From assembly GCA_944323115.1 (NCBI GenBank), contig CALURG010000044.1:1-64000 (forward strand): DNA of 64,000 bases. Reading direction: 5' to 3'. The notes beneath the pieces are model-generated. The model was not told where the DNA came from, searched no databases, and worked only from the letters and a program-made list of their open reading frames with translations. The translations under genes and the position numbers were made by a program. This document shows positions 7,379-15,302 of this stretch, in pieces. Origin of the DNA: Candidatus Gastranaerophilales bacterium (GTDB lineage Bacteria; Cyanobacteriota; Vampirovibrionia; Gastranaerophilales; Gastranaerophilaceae). Position 1 is the first letter of the stretch; the number at the start of each line of letters is the position of its first letter.

Positions 7379-9889
7379 ATGACAGACACAATCAGAGTAT
7401 ATGACTTGGCAAAAGAATTAAATATGTCCAACAAAGAGGTTATTGAAAAGTTGGATACAAAACTTGGTGTGAAGGTTAAATCTCATTCAAGTGCTGTTAC
7501 GGAAGCACAAGCAAAACAGCTTAAAGATTTGCTTTCATCACCCAAAACATCCGAGCCTGCAAAAAAGCCAAAGGCATTTATTGTAAAAAAAGCAAAGCCA
7601 AAATCTGAGGAAGTCATCGTCGAAGTTAAAGAAAAAGAAGAAGAAGCTCCGAAAAAGCCTGCTGAAAAGATTAAACTTGGAAAAGTTGAACCTTCGGAAA
7701 GGCTGAAACTCGGAAAAATTGAGCCGGCAGCTCCCGCCAAAAAAGTACAGCTTGGTAAAGTTATAATTAACAAAGCTGACAGAAATGTTGATCGACCTTC
7801 TAAAATTTCCGGAAAACCGGCACCTGCAAAACAAGAATCAGAAACTTCAGCGGGAACAGAAAATGCCGAAAAATCTCAAGAAATAAAAAAAGATAAACCG
7901 AAATTTGAGAAAAAACCCATCCAAAGACATATTATTCCTCAAGAAATATATGAATCAAAAGGCGGTTCAAAGAAAAAAGGTGCAAAAAAGAAAGAAAGAA
8001 GTTATAAATCAAAAGAAGAAGAGCAGGAAAGAATAAGCCTTGAAAAAGCAAATGCTCAAAAACACAAAAAGAAAACGCATGTTGAAGAAGCTGTTGAAGA
8101 AGTAAAAAGCGTTGTTATTAACCAGCCTTTAACAGTGGGTGAATTATCCGAAAAAATTAACAAAGCATCTGCGGAAATTGTAAAATTCCTTATGATGCAA
8201 GGCATTTTGGCGACAGTAAACCAGGTTATTGATGTTGCCACCGCAAAAAAAGTTTGTGAAAATTTCGAAATTGAAGTTCTTGAAGAAGATTTGGATGCAT
8301 ACATAGAGCAAGAAATGCAAAAAGAAGAAGAAGCTAAAGAAATGGCTTCTGTTGATCCAAAACTTTTAAAAAGAAGAGCTCCTGTTATCAGTATTATGGG
8401 ACACGTTGATCACGGAAAGACCACGCTGCTGGATTCTATCAGGGCATCAAAACACAAAATTGTTTCTACCGAAGTCGGAGGCATAACTCAGTCTATCGGT
8501 GCATATACTGTATATTTGAACAATAAAAAAATCGTATTTATTGACACACCGGGTCACGAAGCTTTCACAGAGATGAGAGCCAGAGGTGCCAAAGCTACAG
8601 ATATTGCTATTCTTGTAGTTGCAGCTGATGACGGTATTATGCCGCAAACAATAGAAGCAATTAACCATGCTAAGGCTGCGGAAGTTCCTATTATAGTAGC
8701 AGTAAACAAGATTGACAAACCGGATGCAAATCCCGACAAAATATTGCAGCAGCTCACGGAACATGGTCTTGTCCCTGAAGAGTGGGGCGGAGACACTGTT
8801 TGTGTAAAAGTCAGTGCTCTGCAAGGAACAGGTATTGATGAATTGCTGGAATATATATTACTTCTTGCAGAAGTTCAAGATTTGAAGGCGAACCCTGATG
8901 CTCCTGCTTCAGGTGTAGTTATTGAGGCAAATCTTGATAAAGGAAAAGGCCCTGTTGCAACATTGCTTGTTCAAAACGGTACACTAAAAACAGGCAACTG
9001 TGTTGTTGTTGGTACGGTATGCGGTAAAGTAAGAGCTCTTTTATCAGATTCGGGTGAAAGAGTCAAAAAGGCTGCTCCTTCCACTCCTGTCGAGATTCTT
9101 GGTCTCACGGAAGTCCCTCAAGCAGGTGACAAGTTTGAAGTTGTTGAAAACGAAAAAGTTATGCGTTCTATTGTCTCTGAACGCAAGGAAAAAGAAAGAA
9201 CTTCAAGACTTGAGGCCATGCTTCCAAACCATATCAGAAATGAGATTGTAGGTGAGAATGAAGACGGAATAAAACATCTCAATCTTATTGTAAAAGCAAA
9301 TACAAACGGTTCTGCTGAGGCTCTTTCTCAAGCAATAGGACAATTTAAATCAAAAGAAATAATAATAAAATTGATACATGTTGGCGTTGGAGATATTTCT
9401 GAAGCGGATGTTATGCTTGCTGCTGCCAGCAATGCTATCATACTTGGTTTTTCCGTCAAAGAAGACAACAATGCTGAACTTGCCGCAGCAAGAGAAAATG
9501 TTGTTATAAAGAAATATGAAATAATTTATCAAATACTTGAAGATTTGGAAAAAACAATGCTAAATCTTTTGCAGCCTGAGATAAAAGAAATTGAACTAGG
9601 TAAAGCCGAAGTCAGACAGGTATTTAATGTAGGCAAAGTCGGAAAAATTGCCGGATGTTACGTATTGGAAGGCAAAATTCAAAGAGGCAAAACAGCTAAA
9701 GTTGTTAGAAACGGTGAAACAATTTTTACAGGTACAATTGACCAATTGAAGAGATTCAAAGATGATGTGAAAGAAGTTGCAACCGGTTTTGAGTGCGGTA
9801 TTTCTTTTGCTAAGTTTAATGATATTCAAGAAGGTGATGTAATTGAAGTTTCTACTACGGAAGAAATAGAAAGACACGCATTAGTTTAG
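7379..9889 (+). CDS. infB: Translation initiation factor IF-2
   Basis: IF-2 is the GTPase that delivers initiator tRNA to the ribosome. The 836 residues begin with an IF2N motif (IRVYDLAKELNMSNKEVIEKL), then a Lys/Glu/Pro-rich linker to about 220 and a second IF2N domain. The G domain follows from about 335 with GHVDHGKTTLL (G1), DTPGHEAF (G3) and NKID (G4), then the fMet-tRNA-binding C-terminal domains. A GGAG lies 14 nt upstream of the ATG, an unusually long spacing in a stretch of TA repeats. rbfA and truB follow. Confidence 0.97.
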   Translation: MTDTIRVYDLAKELNMSNKEVIEKLDTKLGVKVKSHSSAVTEAQAKQLKDLLSSPKTSEPAKKPKAFIVKKAKPKSEEVIVEVKEKEEEAPKKPAEKIKLGKVEPSERLKLGKIEPAAPAKKVQLGKVIINKADRNVDRPSKISGKPAPAKQESETSAGTENAEKSQEIKKDKPKFEKKPIQRHIIPQEIYESKGGSKKKGAKKKERSYKSKEEEQERISLEKANAQKHKKKTHVEEAVEEVKSVVINQPLTVGELSEKINKASAEIVKFLMMQGILATVNQVIDVATAKKVCENFEIEVLEEDLDAYIEQEMQKEEEAKEMASVDPKLLKRRAPVISIMGHVDHGKTTLLDSIRASKHKIVSTEVGGITQSIGAYTVYLNNKKIVFIDTPGHEAFTEMRARGAKATDIAILVVAADDGIMPQTIEAINHAKAAEVPIIVAVNKIDKPDANPDKILQQLTEHGLVPEEWGGDTVCVKVSALQGTGIDELLEYILLLAEVQDLKANPDAPASGVVIEANLDKGKGPVATLLVQNGTLKTGNCVVVGTVCGKVRALLSDSGERVKKAAPSTPVEILGLTEVPQAGDKFEVVENEKVMRSIVSERKEKERTSRLEAMLPNHIRNEIVGENEDGIKHLNLIVKANTNGSAEALSQAIGQFKSKEIIIKLIHVGVGDISEADVMLAAASNAIILGFSVKEDNNAELAAARENVVIKKYEIIYQILEDLEKTMLNLLQPEIKEIELGKAEVRQVFNVGKVGKIAGCYVLEGKIQRGKTAKVVRNGETIFTGTIDQLKRFKDDVKEVATGFECGISFAKFNDIQEGDVIEVSTTEEIERHALV

Positions 9890-9909
9890 TTTTTTGTAGG
9901 GGATAGGTT

Positions 9910-10263
9910 ATGTCTTTAAGAAATGAACGCGTTAGAAAAACTTTGATGAAAGAAATTGCTGATATCATCCAAAAAGAGATTAGAGATCCCAGAATTTCCG
10001 GTTTGGTTTCAATTACCGATATTGAATTGTCCCATGACAATTCTTTTGCAAAAGTTTATTTTTCTGTTTTTGCTCCTGATGAAAAAGCAAAACAGCAGTC
10101 AATAGATGCACTTGAAGATAATGTTTCAAAAATTCGTTACGAAGTCGGAAAACGTATAAGACTCCGTCTCACTCCGGAACTGCGTTTTATTCCGGATGAC
10201 TCTTTAGAGCGTGGTACAAGGGTAATGGATTTGATAGATAAAGTTTCAAAAGGCGAAATTTAA
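9910..10263 (+). CDS. rbfA: 30S ribosome-binding factor RbfA
   Basis: The 117-residue product matches the KH-like RbfA family: opening RNERVRKTLMKEIADIIQKEIRDPRI and central TDIELSHDNSFAKVYFS. It acts in late maturation of the 30S subunit and 16S rRNA 5' end. The position between infB and truB is the classical one. It starts 20 nt after infB with AGG upstream of the ATG. Confidence 0.95.
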   Translation: MSLRNERVRKTLMKEIADIIQKEIRDPRISGLVSITDIELSHDNSFAKVYFSVFAPDEKAKQQSIDALEDNVSKIRYEVGKRIRLRLTPELRFIPDDSLERGTRVMDLIDKVSKGEI

Positions 10264-10277
10264 TACGGGTTTTGGGT

Positions 10278-11150
10278 ATGCTTTTTGGCTTTTTGAATAT
10301 TAATAAACCCAAAGGTATGACATCTCATGATGTTGTCTCTAAACTCAGGCGTGTGTGTAAAATCAAACAGATAGGGCACAGCGGAACTCTTGACCCTCTT
10401 GCAACCGGAGTTTTGCCTGTCGCTGTCGGAAAAGCGTCAAGACTTTTAGAATATCTTGATGAAGACAAATCTTATATTGCAGAAGTTACATTTGGCTGTG
10501 TTTCTGACACTTATGATACAGAGGGGAAAGTCAAAAAAATATCAGATGTAAAAATTTCAGAAGACTTAGTGAAAACTGCATTAAAAAATTTTGAAGGAGA
10601 AACAGAGCAAACTCCTCCGGCATTTTCTGCGGTACATTACAACGGAAAAAGACTTTATGAACTGGCCAGAGAAGGGATTGTGCCGGATAATATCCCTAAA
10701 CGAAAAATCTTTGTAAGTAAAATTAATCTTTTGGATTTCGATTATGACTCACAGACCGCAAAAATTGAAATAGATTGTTCAAAAGGCACATATATTCGTT
10801 CAATAGTTAACGACTTGGGAGCAGGTTTGCAAACAGGAGCAGTTATGAGCGGACTTGTAAGAACAAAATCCGGACAGTTTTCTATTGAAGATTCCGTACC
10901 CCTTGACGCATTGCTTGATAGCTCTGATGCAGAAAAATATTTGATTAACCCTATTGATGTTTTATCATATAAATGTCACGAACTGTCAGAGTTTGAATTG
11001 CAAAAAATCAGACATGGACAGTACCTATCGGAAAGTTCCTATGATGATAAAGAAAAAGTGATACTTGTTTACAAAGGTCAGTTGTGTGCAGTTTGTACAA
11101 AGGATAGTGTTAACAATAGGTTGATTACAACAAAGGTGTTTGTTTCATGA
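10278..11150 (+). CDS. truB: tRNA pseudouridine-55 synthase TruB
   Basis: TruB isomerises U55 in the T-loop of tRNAs. The N-terminus (FLNINKPKGMTSHDVV) and GHSGTLDPLATGVLPV, with the catalytic Asp at residue 39, are diagnostic. The KGTYIRSIVNDLG motif is also present. The product is 290 residues from the ATG at 10278, behind GGGT. A TTG six bases upstream is in frame but has no ribosome-binding site at a usable distance. The stop overlaps the next start as ATGA. Confidence 0.95.
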   Translation: MLFGFLNINKPKGMTSHDVVSKLRRVCKIKQIGHSGTLDPLATGVLPVAVGKASRLLEYLDEDKSYIAEVTFGCVSDTYDTEGKVKKISDVKISEDLVKTALKNFEGETEQTPPAFSAVHYNGKRLYELAREGIVPDNIPKRKIFVSKINLLDFDYDSQTAKIEIDCSKGTYIRSIVNDLGAGLQTGAVMSGLVRTKSGQFSIEDSVPLDALLDSSDAEKYLINPIDVLSYKCHELSEFELQKIRHGQYLSESSYDDKEKVILVYKGQLCAVCTKDSVNNRLITTKVFVS

Positions 11151-12031
11151 CAGGTTTTAAATTATTAAAATATATTATATTTTTAGTCAGTTTCTTTTCA
11201 CTGAATTTGCCGGCCGTTTCTTCCGTTGAATACAGTGAAATGACTATGTGTCCGGCAGTTAGGGATGTCTCAGGACCAGTTGCGTCAGCTTTGAGCAAAA
11301 TTTCTGGTATGAATTTTTTGTTGTCTAAGACAATTGAATCTCAAGTAAAAAAGCAGATGGACAAAGCCTTAAACGCTGATTTCAAGGTTCAAATTGTTCC
11401 TTACGGTGCAAAAAGCATGATGGAGGGGAAATTTAAAAAATTCGTTGCTGACGCAGATACTGCCTATACAGACGGCTTTTATCTTTCGAATATAAAAGCA
11501 GAATCCATGTGTGATTACAACCATTTTATTTACAAAAACGGTAAAGTATACACAAATGAAAACTTTTTGTTGCAGTTCAGTGCTGATATATCGGCAGATG
11601 ATTTGCAAAAAACTGTAAATACTCCGGAATATATGAAACTTATGAATTCATTGAATGTAAGTTTTGCGGGGATTTCTGTTTTTAAAGTCCGCAGTCCTAA
11701 AGTGCAAATTGTTGATGACAGGCTTGTCTTTTCTATGTTAATAATTTCACCTTTAACGCTTGGAGAGCCGAAGTTGATAAAATCATCCATGAAAATTGCT
11801 CTTGAGGAAGGAAAGATTGTATTTTCCGATGTTCAGACTTATCCGTCTATGGCAAATGCAAATTTAAATGCACTGCTTCCTATAATAAATAAACTTAATC
11901 CGCTTACGTTCAAGGCTAATATACTGGACAATTCTGAAAGTATTATCAAGCTAAAAGATTTAAAAGTCGGTCAAAACAAAATTGTAATAAAGGGGCTGGT
12001 TATTGTTCCCAAAAACTATTATAATAATTAA
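11147..12031 (+). CDS. Secreted LmeA/DUF2993-like lipid-binding protein
   Basis: The 294-residue product has an N-terminal signal peptide (hydrophobic to about residue 25, cleavage near AVSS). A long beta-rich domain follows in the style of LmeA/DUF2993 proteins: VKKQMDKALNADFKVQIV, paired strands, and a basic C-terminus with LKVGQNKIVIKGLV. Such proteins are common in cyanobacteria and resemble tubular lipid-binding folds. The start overlaps the truB stop by four bases, so it belongs to the infB operon. Family assignment is by pattern and moderate in confidence. Confidence 0.6.
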   Translation: MTGFKLLKYIIFLVSFFSLNLPAVSSVEYSEMTMCPAVRDVSGPVASALSKISGMNFLLSKTIESQVKKQMDKALNADFKVQIVPYGAKSMMEGKFKKFVADADTAYTDGFYLSNIKAESMCDYNHFIYKNGKVYTNENFLLQFSADISADDLQKTVNTPEYMKLMNSLNVSFAGISVFKVRSPKVQIVDDRLVFSMLIISPLTLGEPKLIKSSMKIALEEGKIVFSDVQTYPSMANANLNALLPIINKLNPLTFKANILDNSESIIKLKDLKVGQNKIVIKGLVIVPKNYYNN

Positions 12032-12058
12032 AGATTTATAAATAATAAAGGAATATGT

Positions 12059-12667
12059 ATGGGTTTTTGGTCAAAGTTAGTAATACTGTCTTTAGCGGCA
12101 TTGGCATTTTTCTATGTAAAGATAAACTTTTTCGATACACCTCATGTAAAAGTAGAGAAAAAGCTGGTTGTGGAAGAACAAGTCACTCCTCCTGTTGAAA
12201 AGAAAGAAACGGTAAAATCACCGGCAAAGGTTCCTCAAACACCAAAAACATACGTAACTGTTTATTTTCTCGGAATGGACAAAAGTGATGCCGGCGTATT
12301 TAAAAAAGTAAAAAGAGAATTGCCCAAAGGCCAGTCAAAACTGACATATGCATTGAACCAGCTTGTTGCAGGCCCTTCTCCTTATGAAAAGAATCTCGGT
12401 GTGTATTCAGAAATTCCTAAAAATGTAAAAATACTGGGTGTTGTTGAAAGCAATAATAAAATTATTATAGACGTAAGTTCCAATATTCAAACAGGCGGCG
12501 GTGCGGACAGTTTGTACAGCAGAGTGAAACAGCTTATAAAAACAGCCCTTGCTAATGCTCCTGACAAACCTATTTATTTGTATATTAACGGGAAAAAAGC
12601 AGAAGTACTGGGCGGTGAAGGTATTATGATTTCACAGCCGTTAAATGAGAATTCGTTAGATGGATAA
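12059..12667 (+). CDS. Membrane-anchored GerMN-domain protein
   Basis: The 202-residue product has an N-terminal transmembrane segment (residues 6-22), a Pro/Lys/Val linker to about 62, and a GerMN domain. Typical features of that domain are YVTVYFLG, KLTYALNQLVAGPSPYEKN, SNNKIIIDVSSN and PIYLYINGKKA. GerMN domains occur in germination and envelope proteins and are extracytoplasmic. AAGGA precedes the ATG. The gene end overlaps the next by eight bases. The role here is unknown. Confidence 0.75.
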   Translation: MGFWSKLVILSLAALAFFYVKINFFDTPHVKVEKKLVVEEQVTPPVEKKETVKSPAKVPQTPKTYVTVYFLGMDKSDAGVFKKVKRELPKGQSKLTYALNQLVAGPSPYEKNLGVYSEIPKNVKILGVVESNNKIIIDVSSNIQTGGGADSLYSRVKQLIKTALANAPDKPIYLYINGKKAEVLGGEGIMISQPLNENSLDG

Positions 12668-12929
12668 AGATATTGATTACTATTTAAATTTGGATTGGAC
12701 ACTCATTGAAGGTACGGATTTGGATTTTAACGGTAATCCATATCATTATATTGAAATAAAAGAGTTTCCAAGTTTTGCATATTGTGCAAAGACAAGAGAA
12801 ATTGCACTTGCCAATTACAAAAATCAGCTGAAACTTATGCTTCAAATTATGATAGAAGATGGGGAAGAAATTCCTATGCCGGGCGATGATAACGAAGATG
12901 ATGTGGACTGGGAAAGTATCTGTCCATAA
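12660..12929 (+). CDS. HicB-like small protein without a HicA partner
   Basis: The 89-residue product resembles the HicB antitoxin fold: a Tyr-rich start, YHYIEIKEFPSFAYCAKTREIALANYKNQ, then IEDGEEIPMP, the usual HicB ending of the core domain. An acidic tail follows. No HicA toxin (about 60 residues, usually adjacent) lies on either side. It is the last gene of the infB run and overlaps the GerMN gene by eight bases. It may be a solitary regulatory protein rather than an antitoxin. Confidence 0.55.
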   Translation: MDKDIDYYLNLDWTLIEGTDLDFNGNPYHYIEIKEFPSFAYCAKTREIALANYKNQLKLMLQIMIEDGEEIPMPGDDNEDDVDWESICP

Positions 12930-12930
12930 A

Positions 12931-12952
12931 AAATCCCCGTTTAAGGGGATTT
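12931..12952. terminator. Terminator between convergent genes
   Basis: A perfect 8-bp stem, AAATCCCC/GGGGATTT, has loop GTTTAA. The minus-strand direction has the better T-run, serving the sigma gene. The plus-strand operon ends two bases before it. Confidence 0.8.
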
Positions 12953-12957
12953 GCTAA

Positions 12958-13869
12958 TTATTGCACGTATGCTGTGAGTAGATTGTTTATTTGTTCGAAT
13001 TCTCTTATTTTGCGAAGAGCTCTATTCTCTGTTTGTCTAATGCATTCTTTTGTCACTCCGTAAATTTTTCCGATATCTTCAAGTGTTTTTCTTGTCCAAT
13101 TATTGAGACCGTATCTCATTTTTATTACGGCTTGTTCACGTTCCTTGAGTGTTGATACGACGTATTCTATATCTTTTTTAAGGTCTTCGTATTCTGCGTT
13201 TGCATAGGCGGATGCTTTTGGATCTTCAAGAATGTCAGACAGTGTAACTTCGCTTCCGGAATTAAGTTCAAACTGTGCGTCCAAAGACAACGATTTTGTG
13301 AAAGCGGCCAAAAAAGTGTCTATTTTTTCGGGAGCTATATTCATTTTTTCGGCTACTACTTCATTTTTTACCTGCGTGTTGTATTTTTGTTCAAGCTGAG
13401 CTTTGACTTTCGAAAATTTTGACAAAGTTTCTTGAATGTACACGGGAATTTTTACACAGTGTGATTGTTCTGAAATTGCTTTAAAAATTGCTTGTTTTAT
13501 CCACCAAGCTGCATATGTGGAAAATCTGTATCCGAGTTTGTAATCAAATTTTTCTACTGCGACCATAAGCCCCAGATTTCCTTCTTGTATAAGGTCAATC
13601 ATTGGCAGATTCGAAACTTGAATAGTTTTTTTTGCAATGTTTACAACAAGCTTTAAGTTTGATTGTACAAGTTTTTGTTTTGCTTTTAAAGAATTGCCGT
13701 TGTTGTGTTCGGCCGCAATTTGTGCAAGTTCTTTTTCTTCTTGTGCACTCAGTGTTTCGTATTTTGAGATTTTTCTTATGTAACTGTTCAAAATATCATC
13801 ATTTTCTTGAGGTATTACACAGTTTTTTGACGGCTTTGTTAAATTTACTTTTGAATTCGGCTTTGACAT
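12958..13869 (-). CDS. Group 2 sigma-70 factor
   Basis: The 303-residue product has regions 2 (RFSTYAAWWIKQAIFKAISEQ), 3 and 4 (VTKECIRQTENRALRKIREFE) but a reduced N-terminus. It differs from RpoD in many promoter-contact positions, for example KECIRQTENR instead of [10 protein letters not shown], so its specificity may differ. AGGAG at 13881-13877 sits 7 nt from the ATG at 13869 but only 1 nt from an upstream ATG at 13875, which decides the start. Cyanobacteria and relatives typically carry several such factors. It is a candidate reader of the non-standard promoter class in this window. Confidence 0.9.
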   Translation of the reverse strand: MSKPNSKVNLTKPSKNCVIPQENDDILNSYIRKISKYETLSAQEEKELAQIAAEHNNGNSLKAKQKLVQSNLKLVVNIAKKTIQVSNLPMIDLIQEGNLGLMVAVEKFDYKLGYRFSTYAAWWIKQAIFKAISEQSHCVKIPVYIQETLSKFSKVKAQLEQKYNTQVKNEVVAEKMNIAPEKIDTFLAAFTKSLSLDAQFELNSGSEVTLSDILEDPKASAYANAEYEDLKKDIEYVVSTLKEREQAVIKMRYGLNNWTRKTLEDIGKIYGVTKECIRQTENRALRKIREFEQINNLLTAYVQ

Positions 13870-13889
13870 ACACATACTCCTAATTTATT

Positions 13890-13918
13890 AATATATCCTA
13901 ATTAATACTGAACTTGCA
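13890..13918 (-). promoter_or_regulatory. Candidate promoter of the group 2 sigma gene
   Basis: On the minus strand TGCAAG (13918-13913) and TATATT (13895-13890) are separated by 17 nt, close to a sigma-70 consensus. The start codon follows 20 nt later. Confidence 0.4.
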
Positions 13919-14004
13919 CATAAAAACAGCACAGTATAGACGCATCTATCTGCATTGTTTTCCGGTAGATTACAAAAACTGATGACCAAAAATAAATACA
14001 CTTT

Positions 14005-14034
14005 GTATATACTTAATATATCATCAAGTATATC
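14005..14034. repeat. Inverted repeat between sigma factor and tadA
   Basis: ATATACTT (14007-14014) and AAGTATAT (14026-14033) form an inverted repeat around an 11-nt centre, preceded by ACTTTG. It lies in the divergent intergenic region and could be an operator. A related ACTTTGTATATA string occurs near 33468. Confidence 0.35.
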
Positions 14035-14115
14035 AAATTTCAAGTCTTTTGTTACGAAATATTACAAAATCCCTGTTTTTTTTTATTATTTTGTAATATT
14101 TTGTAATATATTTAT

Positions 14116-14553
14116 ATGATTATGAACAATGAATTTATGCTGAAAGCACTTCAAATAGCCGAGAAATCAGGAGATGATATCCCTGTTGGTGCGGTTATCG
14201 TAAAAAATAACAAGATTATTTCTCAATTTCATAATGAAAAAGAGAAAAGAAGCGATGCAACAGCTCATGCTGAAATTCTGGCAATCAGAGAAGCTTCTGC
14301 TGTTTTGAATAACTGGAGGCTTGAGAATTGTGATATGTATGTTACCCTTGAGCCTTGCCCGATGTGCTTATGGGCCATTATACAGTCAAGAATAAAAAAT
14401 TTGTATTTCGGGGCTTATGATACACTCACGGGAGGAATAAGCACTTTGCCTCAGATGATTAGTATTTCCGGTTCGAAATTGAATATTAAAGGCGGTATAA
14501 TGGAACAAGAGTGTAATATTATTTTGAGAAGATATTTTGAGAATTTACGATGA
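14116..14553 (+). CDS. tadA: tRNA-specific adenosine deaminase TadA
   Basis: TadA converts A34 to inosine in tRNA-Arg(ACG). The zinc-deaminase signature is complete: H51-A-E53 with the catalytic Glu, and PCPMC giving Cys81 and Cys84. The length of 145 residues is typical. No Shine-Dalgarno is visible. A TAATAT hexamer ends six bases before the ATG, suggesting a leaderless mRNA; the Met at codon 3 is an alternative start. The stop overlaps the next gene (ATGA). Confidence 0.92.
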   Translation: MIMNNEFMLKALQIAEKSGDDIPVGAVIVKNNKIISQFHNEKEKRSDATAHAEILAIREASAVLNNWRLENCDMYVTLEPCPMCLWAIIQSRIKNLYFGAYDTLTGGISTLPQMISISGSKLNIKGGIMEQECNIILRRYFENLR

Positions 14554-15302
14554 ATACAAAAGAATACTTAGATATACTGGTCGAACAGTATGAAACAAAA
14601 GATTTTATTAAAGATGATCCGGTAAAATTTCCTCACAGATTTACCAAAAAGGAAGATATCGAGATAGCAGCATTTCTTGCTTCTGTTTTTGCATACGGAA
14701 AAAGAGAAGTGTTTATATCAAAATTAGAAATATTGTTTAACAAAATGGACGATAAACCGTACGAATTTGTAGTTTCTTTTAATGAAGAAAATCACATTTT
14801 AGATGATTTTGATTACAGATTTTCTGTAGGTGTTGATATTGTGCAGATAATTTTGATTTTAAAAACACTTTATTCTTCAGGTGAATCTTTGGAAAGTTTG
14901 TTTAAATACGGTTGGATTAACAATGGTGATATAAAAGGGATGTTGACTGTTGTGGTTGATTATTTTTATTCTAGAGTTACTCTGCCTATAACTAAAGGCT
15001 TTTATCACCTGCTTCCAGACCCTCGAAAAGGCAGTGCCTGTAAACGTTTAAATATGTTTTTAAGATGGATGGTAAGAGGCGGTAGTGTTGATTTGGGATT
15101 ATGGAAATTTATGCCGAAATCAGAAATTTTTATTCCTCTTGATGTGCACGTTGCAAAGATTTCCCGTGAACTTGGACTTTTGACACGCACACAAAATGAT
15201 TATAAGGCAGTTGTCGAAATCATGGAAAATTTGAAAAATTTTGACAGTGAAGACCCGGTAAAATATGACTTTGCAATGTTTGGATACGGGGTCAATAACT
15301 AG
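14550..15302 (+). CDS. TIGR02757 (DUF2400) family protein
   Basis: The 250-residue product shows the family's conserved blocks: DPVKFPHRFTKKEDIEIAAF, AYGKREV, YRFS, then GSACKRLNMFLRWMVR, IPLDVHVAKISRELGL and DPVKYDFAMFGYG. Function is unknown; the fold resembles helix-hairpin-helix DNA glycosylases. It is translationally linked to tadA. Its TAG stop shares the palindrome CTAG with the stop of the convergent gene. Confidence 0.85.
   Translation: MNTKEYLDILVEQYETKDFIKDDPVKFPHRFTKKEDIEIAAFLASVFAYGKREVFISKLEILFNKMDDKPYEFVVSFNEENHILDDFDYRFSVGVDIVQIILILKTLYSSGESLESLFKYGWINNGDIKGMLTVVVDYFYSRVTLPITKGFYHLLPDPRKGSACKRLNMFLRWMVRGGSVDLGLWKFMPKSEIFIPLDVHVAKISRELGLLTRTQNDYKAVVEIMENLKNFDSEDPVKYDFAMFGYGVNN

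Noticed and set aside
7483-9877. Several antisense open frames within infB
   Set aside because: Low-complexity mirrors of a conserved coding strand, without start signals.
12660-12929. Complete HicAB toxin-antitoxin system
   Set aside because: No HicA-like gene on either side.
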